Source: Parapedobacter deserti
GTDB taxonomy: Bacteria; Bacteroidota; Bacteroidia; Sphingobacteriales; Sphingobacteriaceae
Assembly (NCBI RefSeq): GCF_042646065.1
Contig: NZ_JBHRTA010000008.1
Span: 62,001-126,000, forward strand
DNA length: 64,000 bases
Reading direction: 5' to 3'
Part shown: piece by piece, positions 45,362-53,812 of the stretch
Numbering within the stretch: the stretch's first letter is position 1
Layout: each line of letters begins with the position of its first letter
Position numbers and translations under genes: made by a program
Notes under the pieces: generated by a model
The model's database searches: none
The model's input: only the letters and a program-made list of their open reading frames with translations
Told to the model about the DNA's origin: nothing

Positions 45362-46417
45362 ATGAGCGACAAACTGAAGATTGGGATTTCCATCGGCGAT
45401 ATAAATGGTATCGGATTAGAAGTGATCATCAAAACATTATTGGATAACCGTATATTGGAGTACTTTACGCCGATTGTCTACGGAAACACCAAAGTAGCTT
45501 CCTTCCACCGGAAGGCGTTGGGAATAAACGATTTCAGTTTCAATGTCATCAATTCTCCGGAACAGGCCCACGCCAGGCGCCCCAATATGATCAATTGTTG
45601 GCAGGAAGATGTCAAGGTTACCTTGGGTGAAGAAAACGAAATAGGTGGGAAATATGCTTTTCTTTCATTGCAGCATGCGGTTGATGATCTTGTGGCAGGC
45701 AATCTCGATGCGCTGGTTACCGCGCCGATCAATAAACATAACATCCAGCAGGAAGGGTTTGATTTCCCCGGCCATACCGAATATTTGCAAGCAAGAACGA
45801 ATAGCAGCGATGTGCTCATGTTCATGATCAGTGAAGGCCTGCGGGTGGGCGTGGTCACCGGCCACGTTCCTGTGAAAGATATCGCCCCCAGCATTTCGAC
45901 AGCAGCCATCGTCTCAAAACTGAAGCTGATGAATGCAAGCCTGAAGCAGGATTTTTGGATCCAAAAGCCTAAAATTGCAGTGCTGGGGCTGAATCCTCAC
46001 GCCGGAGACAATGGACTCATCGGTACGGAAGACGAAGCAATCATCACCCCGGCGATCGAACAAGCCAAATCGTCAGGCGTCTTTTGCTTCGGGCCATACC
46101 CGGCTGACGGATTTTTCGCATCGGATACCTATAGCAAGTTTGATGCGGTACTGGCGATGTACCATGATCAGGGATTGATTCCGTTTAAACATATTGCTGC
46201 TCGCAACGGCGTCAACTTTACCGCAGGCCTGCCGGTTGTCCGTACTTCTCCGGACCATGGTACGGGATACGATATCACCGGAAGAAACCTGGCATCAGCG
46301 ACCTCCTTCACCGAAGCAGTGTTTGCGGCAAGCCATATTGTCAAGCGACGCCGGGAACAGGAAAAACTGCTTGAGAATCCGTTAGTGGCCAGGCGCCTAT
46401 CCCGCGACAGGGATTAA
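45362..46417 (+). CDS. pdxA: 4-hydroxythreonine-4-phosphate dehydrogenase PdxA
   Basis: This enzyme of the DXP-dependent vitamin B6 route is 351 residues long. Metal-binding and active-site segments are IGISIGDINGIGLEVIIKTL, TAPINKHNIQQEGFDFPGHT, PVKDIAPSIST, ALGLNPHAGDNG-type block (VLGLNPHAGDNGLIG), AMYHDQGLIPFKHIA and RTSPDHGTGYDI. AGGAT lies just before the ATG. It is followed closely by cca. Confidence 0.95.
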   Translation: MSDKLKIGISIGDINGIGLEVIIKTLLDNRILEYFTPIVYGNTKVASFHRKALGINDFSFNVINSPEQAHARRPNMINCWQEDVKVTLGEENEIGGKYAFLSLQHAVDDLVAGNLDALVTAPINKHNIQQEGFDFPGHTEYLQARTNSSDVLMFMISEGLRVGVVTGHVPVKDIAPSISTAAIVSKLKLMNASLKQDFWIQKPKIAVLGLNPHAGDNGLIGTEDEAIITPAIEQAKSSGVFCFGPYPADGFFASDTYSKFDAVLAMYHDQGLIPFKHIAARNGVNFTAGLPVVRTSPDHGTGYDITGRNLASATSFTEAVFAASHIVKRRREQEKLLENPLVARRLSRDRD

Positions 46418-46429
46418 TCAGGGGAAGAA

Positions 46430-47845
46430 ATGCCGCTGGTAACCATGAACGAATTTCTGCAACACCCGATATTCTCCGTGCTGCGCGATGTCGCAGACGA
46501 AACCCAAGTGAAATGCTATGTTGTTGGTGGGTATGTGAGAGATAAAATAATGGGCCGCGATTTCAAAAATGATATCGATGTCGTAGTCATCGGTAGTGGT
46601 ATCGACTTTGCCAAACACGTTGGCAGCCGATTGAATGCCAAGGTGACGCTGTATCGAAACTTCGGAACGGCTATGTTAACGCACGGTCAACTGCAGATTG
46701 AATTTGTTGGTGCCAGGAAGGAATCTTACCGACAGGATTCCCGTAAGCCTATCGTTGAAGATGGCAGTTTGGCAGATGACCAAAACCGGCGTGATTTCAC
46801 CATAAACGCAATGGCTTTGTCACTCAATAGGGAGGATTTCGGACGACTGCTCGATCCATTTGATGGTATTTCCGACATCCGGCGCGGGATCATACGTACA
46901 CCGTTAGACCCCAACGTAACATTCTCTGATGACCCATTGCGGATGATGCGCGCCATCCGCTTTGCTACTCAGTTGGATTTCGAGATCGATCGATCGGCCA
47001 TTGATGCAATAGCCAACAACCGGGAACGTATCCGCATCATTTCAAAAGAACGCATCATCGACGAGCTGAATAAAATCGTGTTGGCAACCAAGCCATCCAC
47101 CGGTTTCAACTATTTGTTCGACACCGGCTTGTTGCCGTTGGTGTTTCCAGCGATGGCCAATCTTCAAGGTGTAGAAATCATTGATGGAAAAGGACACAAA
47201 GACAACTTTTACCACACCTTGGAGGTACTGGACAATGTAGCAAGGCAAAGTGACGACTTATGGCTGCGTTGGGCCGCGATCATGCACGACATCGCTAAGC
47301 CGGCAACAAAGCGCTTTGACAAGCGGCATGGGTGGACATTCCATGGGCATGAGGACAAGGGAGCGCGTATGGTGCCCAAATTATTCGCCGAACTGCGGTT
47401 GCCGCTCAATGATAAAATGAAGTTTGTGCAGAAACTGGTGTTGCTGCATTTGAGGCCGATCGTGTTGGCACAGGATACCGTAACTGACTCGGCGGTAAGG
47501 CGGCTGCTATTTGAAGCAGGCGACGATATCGATAACCTGATGGCACTTTGCCACGCCGATGTCACCACCAAAAATGAATACAAAAAGAAAAAATACCGGC
47601 AAAATTTCGAACTGGTTAAGCAAAAGCTAAAAGATGTGGAAGAGCGCGACCAGATCCGGAACTGGCAACCCCCGGTTACCGGCGAAGATATCATGGCGGC
47701 TTTCGCACTGAAACCCGGAAGGGAGGTGGGGATTATCAAGAATGCGATCCGGGAGGCAATATTGGAGGGCGATATCCCGAATAACCGTGAAGACGCCTAT
47801 CGGTTCATGCTGGAAAAAGGAAAAGAAATGGGGCTCAACCGCTAA
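46430..47845 (+). CDS. cca: CCA tRNA nucleotidyltransferase with HD domain
   Basis: It adds or repairs the CCA end of tRNAs. The head domain has CYVVGGYVRDKIMGRDFKND and DIDVVVIG with the catalytic Asp pair, and RRDFTINAMALSL. The neck/body segment PLRMMRAIRFATQLDFEID follows. The C-terminal HD domain reads NFYHTLEVLDNVARQSDDL and WAAIMHDIAKPATKRFD. Length is 471 residues. A GGGGAAG stretch precedes ATG 46430; ATG 46445 is an alternative. Confidence 0.94.
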   Translation: MPLVTMNEFLQHPIFSVLRDVADETQVKCYVVGGYVRDKIMGRDFKNDIDVVVIGSGIDFAKHVGSRLNAKVTLYRNFGTAMLTHGQLQIEFVGARKESYRQDSRKPIVEDGSLADDQNRRDFTINAMALSLNREDFGRLLDPFDGISDIRRGIIRTPLDPNVTFSDDPLRMMRAIRFATQLDFEIDRSAIDAIANNRERIRIISKERIIDELNKIVLATKPSTGFNYLFDTGLLPLVFPAMANLQGVEIIDGKGHKDNFYHTLEVLDNVARQSDDLWLRWAAIMHDIAKPATKRFDKRHGWTFHGHEDKGARMVPKLFAELRLPLNDKMKFVQKLVLLHLRPIVLAQDTVTDSAVRRLLFEAGDDIDNLMALCHADVTTKNEYKKKKYRQNFELVKQKLKDVEERDQIRNWQPPVTGEDIMAAFALKPGREVGIIKNAIREAILEGDIPNNREDAYRFMLEKGKEMGLNR

Positions 47846-47929
47846 CTTCAGGGCGAGCGCTTCTTATTTCGTACTTATTTTCGGATATTCGCATAAAATT
47901 CACGTTAAACTAACAATATAAGGAGCACC

Positions 47930-48517
47930 ATGGCTATCTATCGTTTCAGGATTTCGTTCGAAGATTATGATGACGTGATTCGCGAGATTGATGTGCTGCC
48001 CAAACAGACGTTTTTGGACCTGCACAATGCGTTGCATGCGGCGTTGGGGTACAATCCTAACGTACCTTCTTCATTTTATGTAAGCAACGATTACTGGAAA
48101 AAAGGAGATGAAATCGCATATTTACCCGATAAGCGAAAGAAAGAACTGGGTGTGGCCTTGATGGAGGAGTCAAAGTTGAATAAATTTATAGACGACCCGC
48201 ATCAAAAGTTTTACTACGTGTATAATTTTGATCGGCCCTTTGATTTCCATGTACAGCTCATCAAAATTTTGAAAGAGGAAGCGGGAAAAACCTATCCTAC
48301 ACTTTTTAAAAGCGTAGGGCAGGCACCCAAATTACCCGGTGCGACAGTAGTGCCAACGGAGACGCCCGGTAAAAAAGGCGGCGATGAATACGATTTTCTG
48401 CAAGAAACCGAATACGGGATCAATGAGGAAGAGGACTTCGATATGCTGGACGGAGAGGAGCAGGTAGAGGGTAAAAGCGAAGGAGAGGAAAACACCCGAT
48501 TTGACGAGGAGTTTTAG
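47930..48517 (+). CDS. Plasmid pRiA4b ORF-3-like protein with acidic tail
   Basis: The 195-residue protein carries the pRiA4b ORF-3/IS1096 TnpR-like domain in residues 1-135 (YRFRISFEDYDDVIREIDVL, FLDLHNALHAALGYN, FYYVYNFDRPFDFHVQLI). The domain function is unknown. Residues from about 150 form an acidic tail (EEEDFDMLDGEEQVEGKSEG). Despite the family name nothing mobile is nearby. It lies between the tRNA genes cca and miaA, 8 bases from miaA, an order suggesting an RNA-linked role. Confidence 0.8.
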   Translation: MAIYRFRISFEDYDDVIREIDVLPKQTFLDLHNALHAALGYNPNVPSSFYVSNDYWKKGDEIAYLPDKRKKELGVALMEESKLNKFIDDPHQKFYYVYNFDRPFDFHVQLIKILKEEAGKTYPTLFKSVGQAPKLPGATVVPTETPGKKGGDEYDFLQETEYGINEEEDFDMLDGEEQVEGKSEGEENTRFDEEF

Positions 48518-48525
48518 TTGAACGC

Positions 48526-49443
48526 GTGGCAAAGACGCTGGTCTGCATAGTAGGGCCGACGGCCGTCGGCAAAACGGCGTTGGCTATTCAAGTGGCTCAG
48601 CACTTTCACACGGTCATCCTCTCCGCAGATTCACGACAGTTTTACCGTGAAATGACGATTGGCACAGCGAAGCCGTCAAGCGACGAATTAGAAGCCGTTC
48701 CCCATTATTTCATAAACTCCCATTCGATTACAACTGACTACTCTGCCGGAGATTTCGAGCGCGATGCATTAGAACTGTTGCGCAATTTATTCATCACGAA
48801 CGATGTGGTTGTCTTGGTCGGCGGATCGGGATTGTTCGTAAATGCGGTGTGCAACGGGTTGGACAACCTGCCCAAACCGTTGCCCGGTGTACGCGATCGA
48901 TTGAACACGCTTCACCGGCATGAGGGACTTGACCCCCTGAGGCAGCGGCTGGAACAGGTAGACCCAAAATACCATAGCCAAGTAGATCTGAACAATCCCC
49001 AACGCATCATCCGGGCACTTGAAGTGTATGAAAGTACGGGCATGCCTTTTTCTGAATTCCGACGGAAGCAGACCGCGGACCGCCCGTTTCACATCTGCAA
49101 AATCGGGCTGAATACCGATAGGGAGCAGTTGTACCGGCAGATCAATGCGCGGGCGGATGCCATGATGGAGTCCGGTCTCCTGCAGGAAGTAGCGTCACTG
49201 ATGCGCTACCGCGGACATGGTGCGTTACAGACCGTCGGTTATGCTGAATTATTTGATTATCTTGATGGAAACAGCCCCCTGCAGGAGGCAGTAGATAAAA
49301 TTAAGCAACATACCCGGAGGTACGCAAAGCGGCAAATCACATGGTTCAAAAAAGACGACCGAACCACATGGTTCACGCCTGACGCATTGCCTCAAATAAT
49401 CGCGCACATTGCTGCATCGATCCAAGCACGATCGGATACCTGA
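48526..49443 (+). CDS. miaA: tRNA dimethylallyltransferase MiaA
   Basis: It attaches dimethylallyl to A37 of tRNAs that read UNN codons. Motifs are the P-loop CIVGPTAVGKTALAIQVAQ, ILSADSRQFYREMTIGTAKP, FVNAVCNGLDNLP, and QIKQHTRRYAKRQITWFKK-type end (KIKQHTRRYAKRQITWFKKD). The start is GTG 48526; no ATG fits. Length is 305 residues. It overlaps nothing and ends 17 bases from the convergent ilvE. Confidence 0.95.
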   Translation: MAKTLVCIVGPTAVGKTALAIQVAQHFHTVILSADSRQFYREMTIGTAKPSSDELEAVPHYFINSHSITTDYSAGDFERDALELLRNLFITNDVVVLVGGSGLFVNAVCNGLDNLPKPLPGVRDRLNTLHRHEGLDPLRQRLEQVDPKYHSQVDLNNPQRIIRALEVYESTGMPFSEFRRKQTADRPFHICKIGLNTDREQLYRQINARADAMMESGLLQEVASLMRYRGHGALQTVGYAELFDYLDGNSPLQEAVDKIKQHTRRYAKRQITWFKKDDRTTWFTPDALPQIIAHIAASIQARSDT

Positions 49444-49460
49444 CCGCGGAGCAGAGGTCT

Positions 49461-50531
49461 TTAATCCACCATGAAATTCCACCCGAATTCATCAGCGATC
49501 CGGCCGTAGCGAAGATCGTTGAGGTACCGTAACACCTTGTTTGAAAACTCCCGTTCGTCGGGGTCTGGCAGTGTATAGATTTGCCCTTCATACCCGATTT
49601 CAGAGATTGGCGTAAGCGTTGCCGCAGTGCCCGCCGCAAATGCCTCAGTCACGCTGCCATTTTTGATGCCGTCAACAAGCTCCCTCACCGATACTTTCCG
49701 CTCTTCGGCCTGATAACCCCAGTGCCGGGCTATTTCGATGATCGTGCGGCGCGTGATGCCATGAAGAATGGTGTCTGCTGATGGTGTGATGATGGTGTCG
49801 CCAACGCGAAAGACCAGGTTGGCCGTGCCGGCTTCTTCCACATACTTGTGTTCCTTTGCGTCCGTCCACATGAGCTGGTCAAACCCTTCGTCCTGTGCCA
49901 GCCGTGTGGGGTGGAGTGACAGTGCGTAATTGCCCGCATTTTTCGAAAAACCTACGCCCCCTTCAGCAGCGCGGGTAAAACGTGTTTCTACCTTCAGCCG
50001 CAGCGGCTTATTGTAATAAGCCCCTACCGGGCCGGTGATGATGATAAACTTGTATGAATCGGAAGGGTGTACGCCCAAAGCCGCTTCTGTGCCGATCATG
50101 AATGGGCGGATATACAGTGAGGCCCCTGCTGTCTGAGGTACCCAGTCGCGGTCGAGACCGATCAGCGCCTTAAGTCCGCCGATGAATACTTCTTCCGGTA
50201 CTTCGGGCATCTCCAGCCTCAGCGCCGACTTGTTGAACCGTGCATGATTCTGATCGGGTCGGAATATGCTGACGGCGCCATTATCGAATTTGTAGGCCTT
50301 CAACCCTTCAAAAATCGCTTGCCCGTAGTGCAAGGCAGACGTGGCGGGGCTCAGTGACAGGTTGCCGTATGGCACGATGCTTACATCTTCCCAATGCCCG
50401 TTTGCGTATTCAGCCACCAGCATGTGGTCAGCGAAGACTTGACCGAATTTCAGGTTGTCGTAATCAACTTCCCCGAGCCTTGATTGCTGCGTTTTTTCTA
50501 TCCGGATTGCCGTTGTTGCTGCCTCATTCAT
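49461..50531 (-). CDS. ilvE: Branched-chain amino acid aminotransferase
   Basis: This PLP enzyme of fold type IV makes leucine, isoleucine and valine from their keto acids. It shows ATSALHYGQAIFEGLKAYKF, the active-site Lys segment VGFSKNAGNYALSLHPTRLA, ADTILHGITRRTIIEIARHW, VTEAFAAGTAATLTPISEIG. It begins at ATG 50531 (MNEAATTAIRIEKTQ), 356 residues, although the frame is open to 50609. Confidence 0.95.
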   Translation of the reverse strand: MNEAATTAIRIEKTQQSRLGEVDYDNLKFGQVFADHMLVAEYANGHWEDVSIVPYGNLSLSPATSALHYGQAIFEGLKAYKFDNGAVSIFRPDQNHARFNKSALRLEMPEVPEEVFIGGLKALIGLDRDWVPQTAGASLYIRPFMIGTEAALGVHPSDSYKFIIITGPVGAYYNKPLRLKVETRFTRAAEGGVGFSKNAGNYALSLHPTRLAQDEGFDQLMWTDAKEHKYVEEAGTANLVFRVGDTIITPSADTILHGITRRTIIEIARHWGYQAEERKVSVRELVDGIKNGSVTEAFAAGTAATLTPISEIGYEGQIYTLPDPDEREFSNKVLRYLNDLRYGRIADEFGWNFMVD

Positions 50532-50967
50532 AATGAAAATCTTAGGCGTGCAAGTTAACAAAAAAAGCGAATTGGACGAAAAGTTTTCATTCAATCCATA
50601 TGGTCGCACGCTGTTACCGCGGCAAACTCATCATCTCCCATCCCTGAAGTTAGCTGCCGGATATGCTGCCTGCCTAAACGTTAAGGTTGCCGAATAGCTG
50701 GCGGAAAGGCAAGCCATTTACCATCAGCCCAAAAACTACTAGCTAATATAGAAATGTGGGCTAAGGTACATCAGCTGTCACAAATCCCTCGCCATGTTAA
50801 CAATTCACCATAAGTCGCACGGTTATTATCCTGTTATTGCAGTTTCACTTTTGTTCCAGCGCTATGCAGTAGCACAGGATAGTGAATAAGATGCATTCCT
50901 CGCTTCGAGCTGCTTACCCCGGAGGTGGAAGGCATTGGTGGGCACGGGTATGTACGTGTTCTAACCG
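50532..50967. other. 436-base stretch without a confident gene
   Basis: I see no intact gene, RNA or repeat. A short forward frame begins at an ATG near 50793 and looks like a secretion signal (PVIAVSLLFQRYAVAQDSE) but stops after 31 residues, and a further 32-codon piece (ELLTPEVEGIGGHGYVRVLT) lies downstream in another frame. This may be a decayed gene. It marks the border between housekeeping genes and the WG-repeat island. Confidence 0.35.
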
Positions 50968-51261
50968 CTAACAGATTACGCACATGTTGCGAAGCGCGAT
51001 GATCAATATCACGTGAAAGGCGATGACCAACACAGACAGTACCATGCATACCACGCCACCGACTGTTCGCTTCGTAATTACACCGATTCCACCAAGCAAG
51101 GCCGCTATGGACCCGGCGCCTATCGCCAGTATAATACCAACCTCCGGATCAATGGCCTCAAGCACCCATAGCAAGGTGGAAAGTACCGCCATGGCTAAAA
51201 ATATCCATGGCGAGTAGCGGGATATTTGATGTGTTGTCGGGGTTGGATTGGAACCATTCAT
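50968..51261 (-). CDS. Small membrane protein of unknown function
   Basis: The 97-residue protein has three hydrophobic segments (WIFLAMAVLSTLLWVLE, VGIILAIGAGSIAALLGGIG, VVCMVLSVLVIAFHVILIIA) and a short polar N-terminus with PTPT. It ends in CVIC. No family is recognised. Its minus-strand promoter appears intact (TTTG 51296-51293, TACCTTTG 51274-51267, spacer 18) and faces the island's first operator. Confidence 0.65.
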   Translation of the reverse strand: MNGSNPTPTTHQISRYSPWIFLAMAVLSTLLWVLEAIDPEVGIILAIGAGSIAALLGGIGVITKRTVGGVVCMVLSVLVIAFHVILIIALRNMCVIC

Positions 51262-51266
51262 AAAGC

Positions 51267-51296
51267 CAAAGGTAGCTTTCTGGCGAGAGACCCAAA
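51267..51296 (-). promoter_or_regulatory. Promoter of the small membrane protein gene
   Basis: On the minus strand TTTG (51296-51293), an 18-base spacer and TACCTTTG (51274-51267) match the Bacteroidota promoter consensus. The leader would be very short, 5 bases from the -7 box to the ATG. It lies back to back with the WG-repeat gene promoter. Confidence 0.55.
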
Positions 51297-51305
51297 ATGG
51301 CGATA

Positions 51306-51338
51306 TTCAGGGATTTTTCGTAAACCCCTGAAAACCGG
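51306..51338. promoter_or_regulatory. Island operator, site A (CCCTGAAAA motif)
   Basis: TTCAGGG (51306-51312) and CCCTGAA (51326-51332) form an inverted repeat, and AAACCCCTGAAAACCGG (51322-51338) matches the island motif. It lies immediately before the -33 TTTG (51341) of the first WG-repeat gene. See sites B, C and D. Confidence 0.65.
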
Positions 51339-51340
51339 TA

Positions 51341-51371
51341 TTTGCGTACGGAGTCACAAGTGGTATTTTTG
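51341..51371 (+). promoter_or_regulatory. Promoter of the first WG-repeat operon
   Basis: TTTG (51341-51344), a 19-base spacer and TATTTTTG (51364-51371) fit the Bacteroidota consensus perfectly. The ATG follows 24 bases after the -7 element. Confidence 0.7.
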
Positions 51372-51394
51372 CTGCGTTACTGTCGTTTACTATC

Positions 51395-53794
51395 ATGTTC
51401 CGATTCGTTTACTTTGTTACTGTCGCATCTCTTGGCAGCGTGATCTGTTTACCTGCTGCTGCCTCGGCAGCTCGTGCCATACGCCATTTGCCGGTCGACA
51501 CACTCCACGCCGATGCGCTTGGCCCGTTCAAGGGCGATTTTGCGGAAATACGGGTGGCCGGAAAATCCCGGTACGTGCACCGCTCGGGAAAGGTGGTGGT
51601 GGATAAGCCTGTGCGATATGGTGCCCCGGTGTGCATCGCGGTAACCGATGGGGCATACGGTGCCATAAACAGCAAAGGGGACGTAATTGCGGATTTCATT
51701 TATGATGATATCCGTTATGAATACGCCGATAAGGGTCATCCGGGTACCGATGAAGGCTATCACTATTTTCTGGCTATCGTGCAGCTCGATGGCAAAGTGG
51801 GAGCGATCGATACGTTGGGTCAAACAGTTGCCGAATCGGTGTATGACGACCTCCGTCCCGTCAATGCACACGTATTGGCTGCCCGGAAAGCAGGGAAATG
51901 GGGGGTGCTATCGTTGATCGACGGCCGGGAGATACTGCCATTTACGTATGACGATCTGACCCGTCGTTATGTGCCGGACGGCTACTTGGAGGTAACCGCC
52001 GCTGGCAAAAAGGGACTTCGATCACCTGATGGAAAGCGGGAAGTGATGCCGGCTGTTTATGATGATCTGATGGGTATACGGCTGGATAGCGGGCCGTTGC
52101 TTTTAGGCGAGCAGGGTAATGATATTTTCTTGCTGGATACGCTCGGCAAGCGGTTGACGATGGAGCAATATGACCGAATGAGCGCCGACAGCCCACTGGT
52201 GCGGATCGAACGCGGCGGAAAAGCCGGCTGGCTGGCCGCCGACGGGAGCGTGCGGATTCCGCCGGTATATGAAGATGCGGCGAATTGGGTGGATGGACTA
52301 TGCGTAATATCCCAAAACGGAAAAAAGGGTGTGCTTGCCGACGATGGCCAACTGATCGTGCCTTGCCAATATAGCGATATCAAAATCCTCGACGACCGTG
52401 GCAGACCGGCCATATCCGGTTCGATAATCATTGACGGGCCTCCCATGATTCCGGGTAGCCCGAGTAAATCATCTGGCCGGCGAAACGATAAAGAAACAAC
52501 GGGCGGCGACCTGTATTTCATGGCTCGGGAAGCAGGCAAATACAATTTGTTCGACCGCGCTGGCAAGAAACTGCTCCCGATGGAATACGACGGTATACAG
52601 TTTGGTAACACGGGAGCGCGGAGTTGCCTCTATATCGTTGCGGGTGAACGATACGGATTGGCCGACTTGCAGGGGAAAGAACTGCTACCAGTTTCTTACC
52701 GGTTTCCCATGGGCGGTTACAGCGCAAACGTTTCGGGTACCGGCCCCGCTTCGATCATTCGCATTCCCGATGGGGAATCGATCGGTTTGTATGACTTGGA
52801 GCGGAAGCGCCTCCTGTTGCCGCCGGAATATGAGCAACTGGAATGGCAATTGGGTCGCTTCATCAAGGCGACGAGCGGGCGGGGAGATGGCAACGCCATA
52901 GCCGATCCGGTATCTGCTTATTTCCGGGCGGACGGCAGCCCGTTAATTCCGCCAACCGAAAGCTTGCTTGTCCATGCGGTGGATACGGACCGCTATGTGG
53001 TAACAACGCGGAACGATGGCTATTGGTCGACCACCCTGTTTGACGCCGATGGCAAACAGCTTTACCATCATCCGCAATGGGATTTCTCCCCCTACCGGCT
53101 GAGCAAGCAACTGGTGCCCGATAGTATCAGCCGGTTACTACTGGATCCGCCTTTCCAAGGTGGGCTGCTCAAGGTGGGTGCTGAAAAGAACCTGTTTGTG
53201 GACCGGCAGGGTAAGGAAGTCCGTTTTGAGGGGTTTGACTTCGTGGATGACTTCTTCGGTGGCCTCGCCGCCGCATCGAGAAACGTGGATGGTAAAGCGC
53301 TCATCGGTATCATTGACTCCGCCGGGAACGTGGTATTGCCGCTTGAATACAGCGGGATGGACAAGATCTATAACGGCGAGATGCGGAAGGTGCGGCGAAA
53401 CGATAATGTAGGGGTGATCGATCTGCGTGGCCGGGTGATATTGGAAGCAGCGTACGAAGCGGTGGATTACCTGGAGCAGCCTGCCTTGTTTCAGGTCCGC
53501 CTGAATGGCAAAGCGGGATTGGTGGGCCTTGACGGCGCTACGGTATTGCCAACGGAATACGATCATATCCGCTTAATAAGTGATTCACTTCTTCGCGTGG
53601 AAAAGGACGGAAAGTTCGGCCTCGTGAGCAGCATGGGGGAAGTGCTTGCGATGCCCCGCTATGAGGAGGTCCGGCTGAATGAGTCCTATGCGGGCTATTT
53701 TCCGGCGCGGGTGAAGGTGGCAGGGCGGTGGACCTATGTGCAGGCCGACGGTACGGAACTACCGGTGTCGGCGGGGGATAAGCTTGGGTATTAA
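51395..53794 (+). CDS. Secreted WG-repeat protein 1
   Basis: The 799-residue protein has a signal peptide (FVTVASLGSVICLPAAASAA) followed by about 15 WG-type repeats over nearly the whole chain. Examples are AGKWGVLSLIDGREILPFTY, NGKKGVLADDGQLIVPCQYS, NGKAGLVGLDGATVLPTEYD and DGKFGLVSSMGEVLAMPRYE. The repeats are short beta units, generally seen as binding scaffolds; there is no catalytic motif. It is the first gene of the island and probably cotranscribed with the next one (gap 18 bases). Function is unknown. Confidence 0.85.
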   Translation: MFRFVYFVTVASLGSVICLPAAASAARAIRHLPVDTLHADALGPFKGDFAEIRVAGKSRYVHRSGKVVVDKPVRYGAPVCIAVTDGAYGAINSKGDVIADFIYDDIRYEYADKGHPGTDEGYHYFLAIVQLDGKVGAIDTLGQTVAESVYDDLRPVNAHVLAARKAGKWGVLSLIDGREILPFTYDDLTRRYVPDGYLEVTAAGKKGLRSPDGKREVMPAVYDDLMGIRLDSGPLLLGEQGNDIFLLDTLGKRLTMEQYDRMSADSPLVRIERGGKAGWLAADGSVRIPPVYEDAANWVDGLCVISQNGKKGVLADDGQLIVPCQYSDIKILDDRGRPAISGSIIIDGPPMIPGSPSKSSGRRNDKETTGGDLYFMAREAGKYNLFDRAGKKLLPMEYDGIQFGNTGARSCLYIVAGERYGLADLQGKELLPVSYRFPMGGYSANVSGTGPASIIRIPDGESIGLYDLERKRLLLPPEYEQLEWQLGRFIKATSGRGDGNAIADPVSAYFRADGSPLIPPTESLLVHAVDTDRYVVTTRNDGYWSTTLFDADGKQLYHHPQWDFSPYRLSKQLVPDSISRLLLDPPFQGGLLKVGAEKNLFVDRQGKEVRFEGFDFVDDFFGGLAAASRNVDGKALIGIIDSAGNVVLPLEYSGMDKIYNGEMRKVRRNDNVGVIDLRGRVILEAAYEAVDYLEQPALFQVRLNGKAGLVGLDGATVLPTEYDHIRLISDSLLRVEKDGKFGLVSSMGEVLAMPRYEEVRLNESYAGYFPARVKVAGRWTYVQADGTELPVSAGDKLGY

Positions 53795-53812
53795 AACAGG
53801 AAGAAACCACAG

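Noticed and set aside
47850..47856. TTCAGGG after cca as an operator
   Set aside because: A lone half-site without the dyad partner or a fitting promoter.
47930..48517. Mobile element suggested by the pRiA4b ORF-3/IS1096-like family name
   Set aside because: No transposase, terminal inverted repeats or target duplications around it; the gene sits in a stable-looking tRNA-gene context.
50641..50654. TCCCTGAAGTTAGC as a fifth island operator
   Set aside because: Only the left half matches; the GGGG half and a promoter are missing, and single 7-base halves are expected several times by chance in 64 kb.
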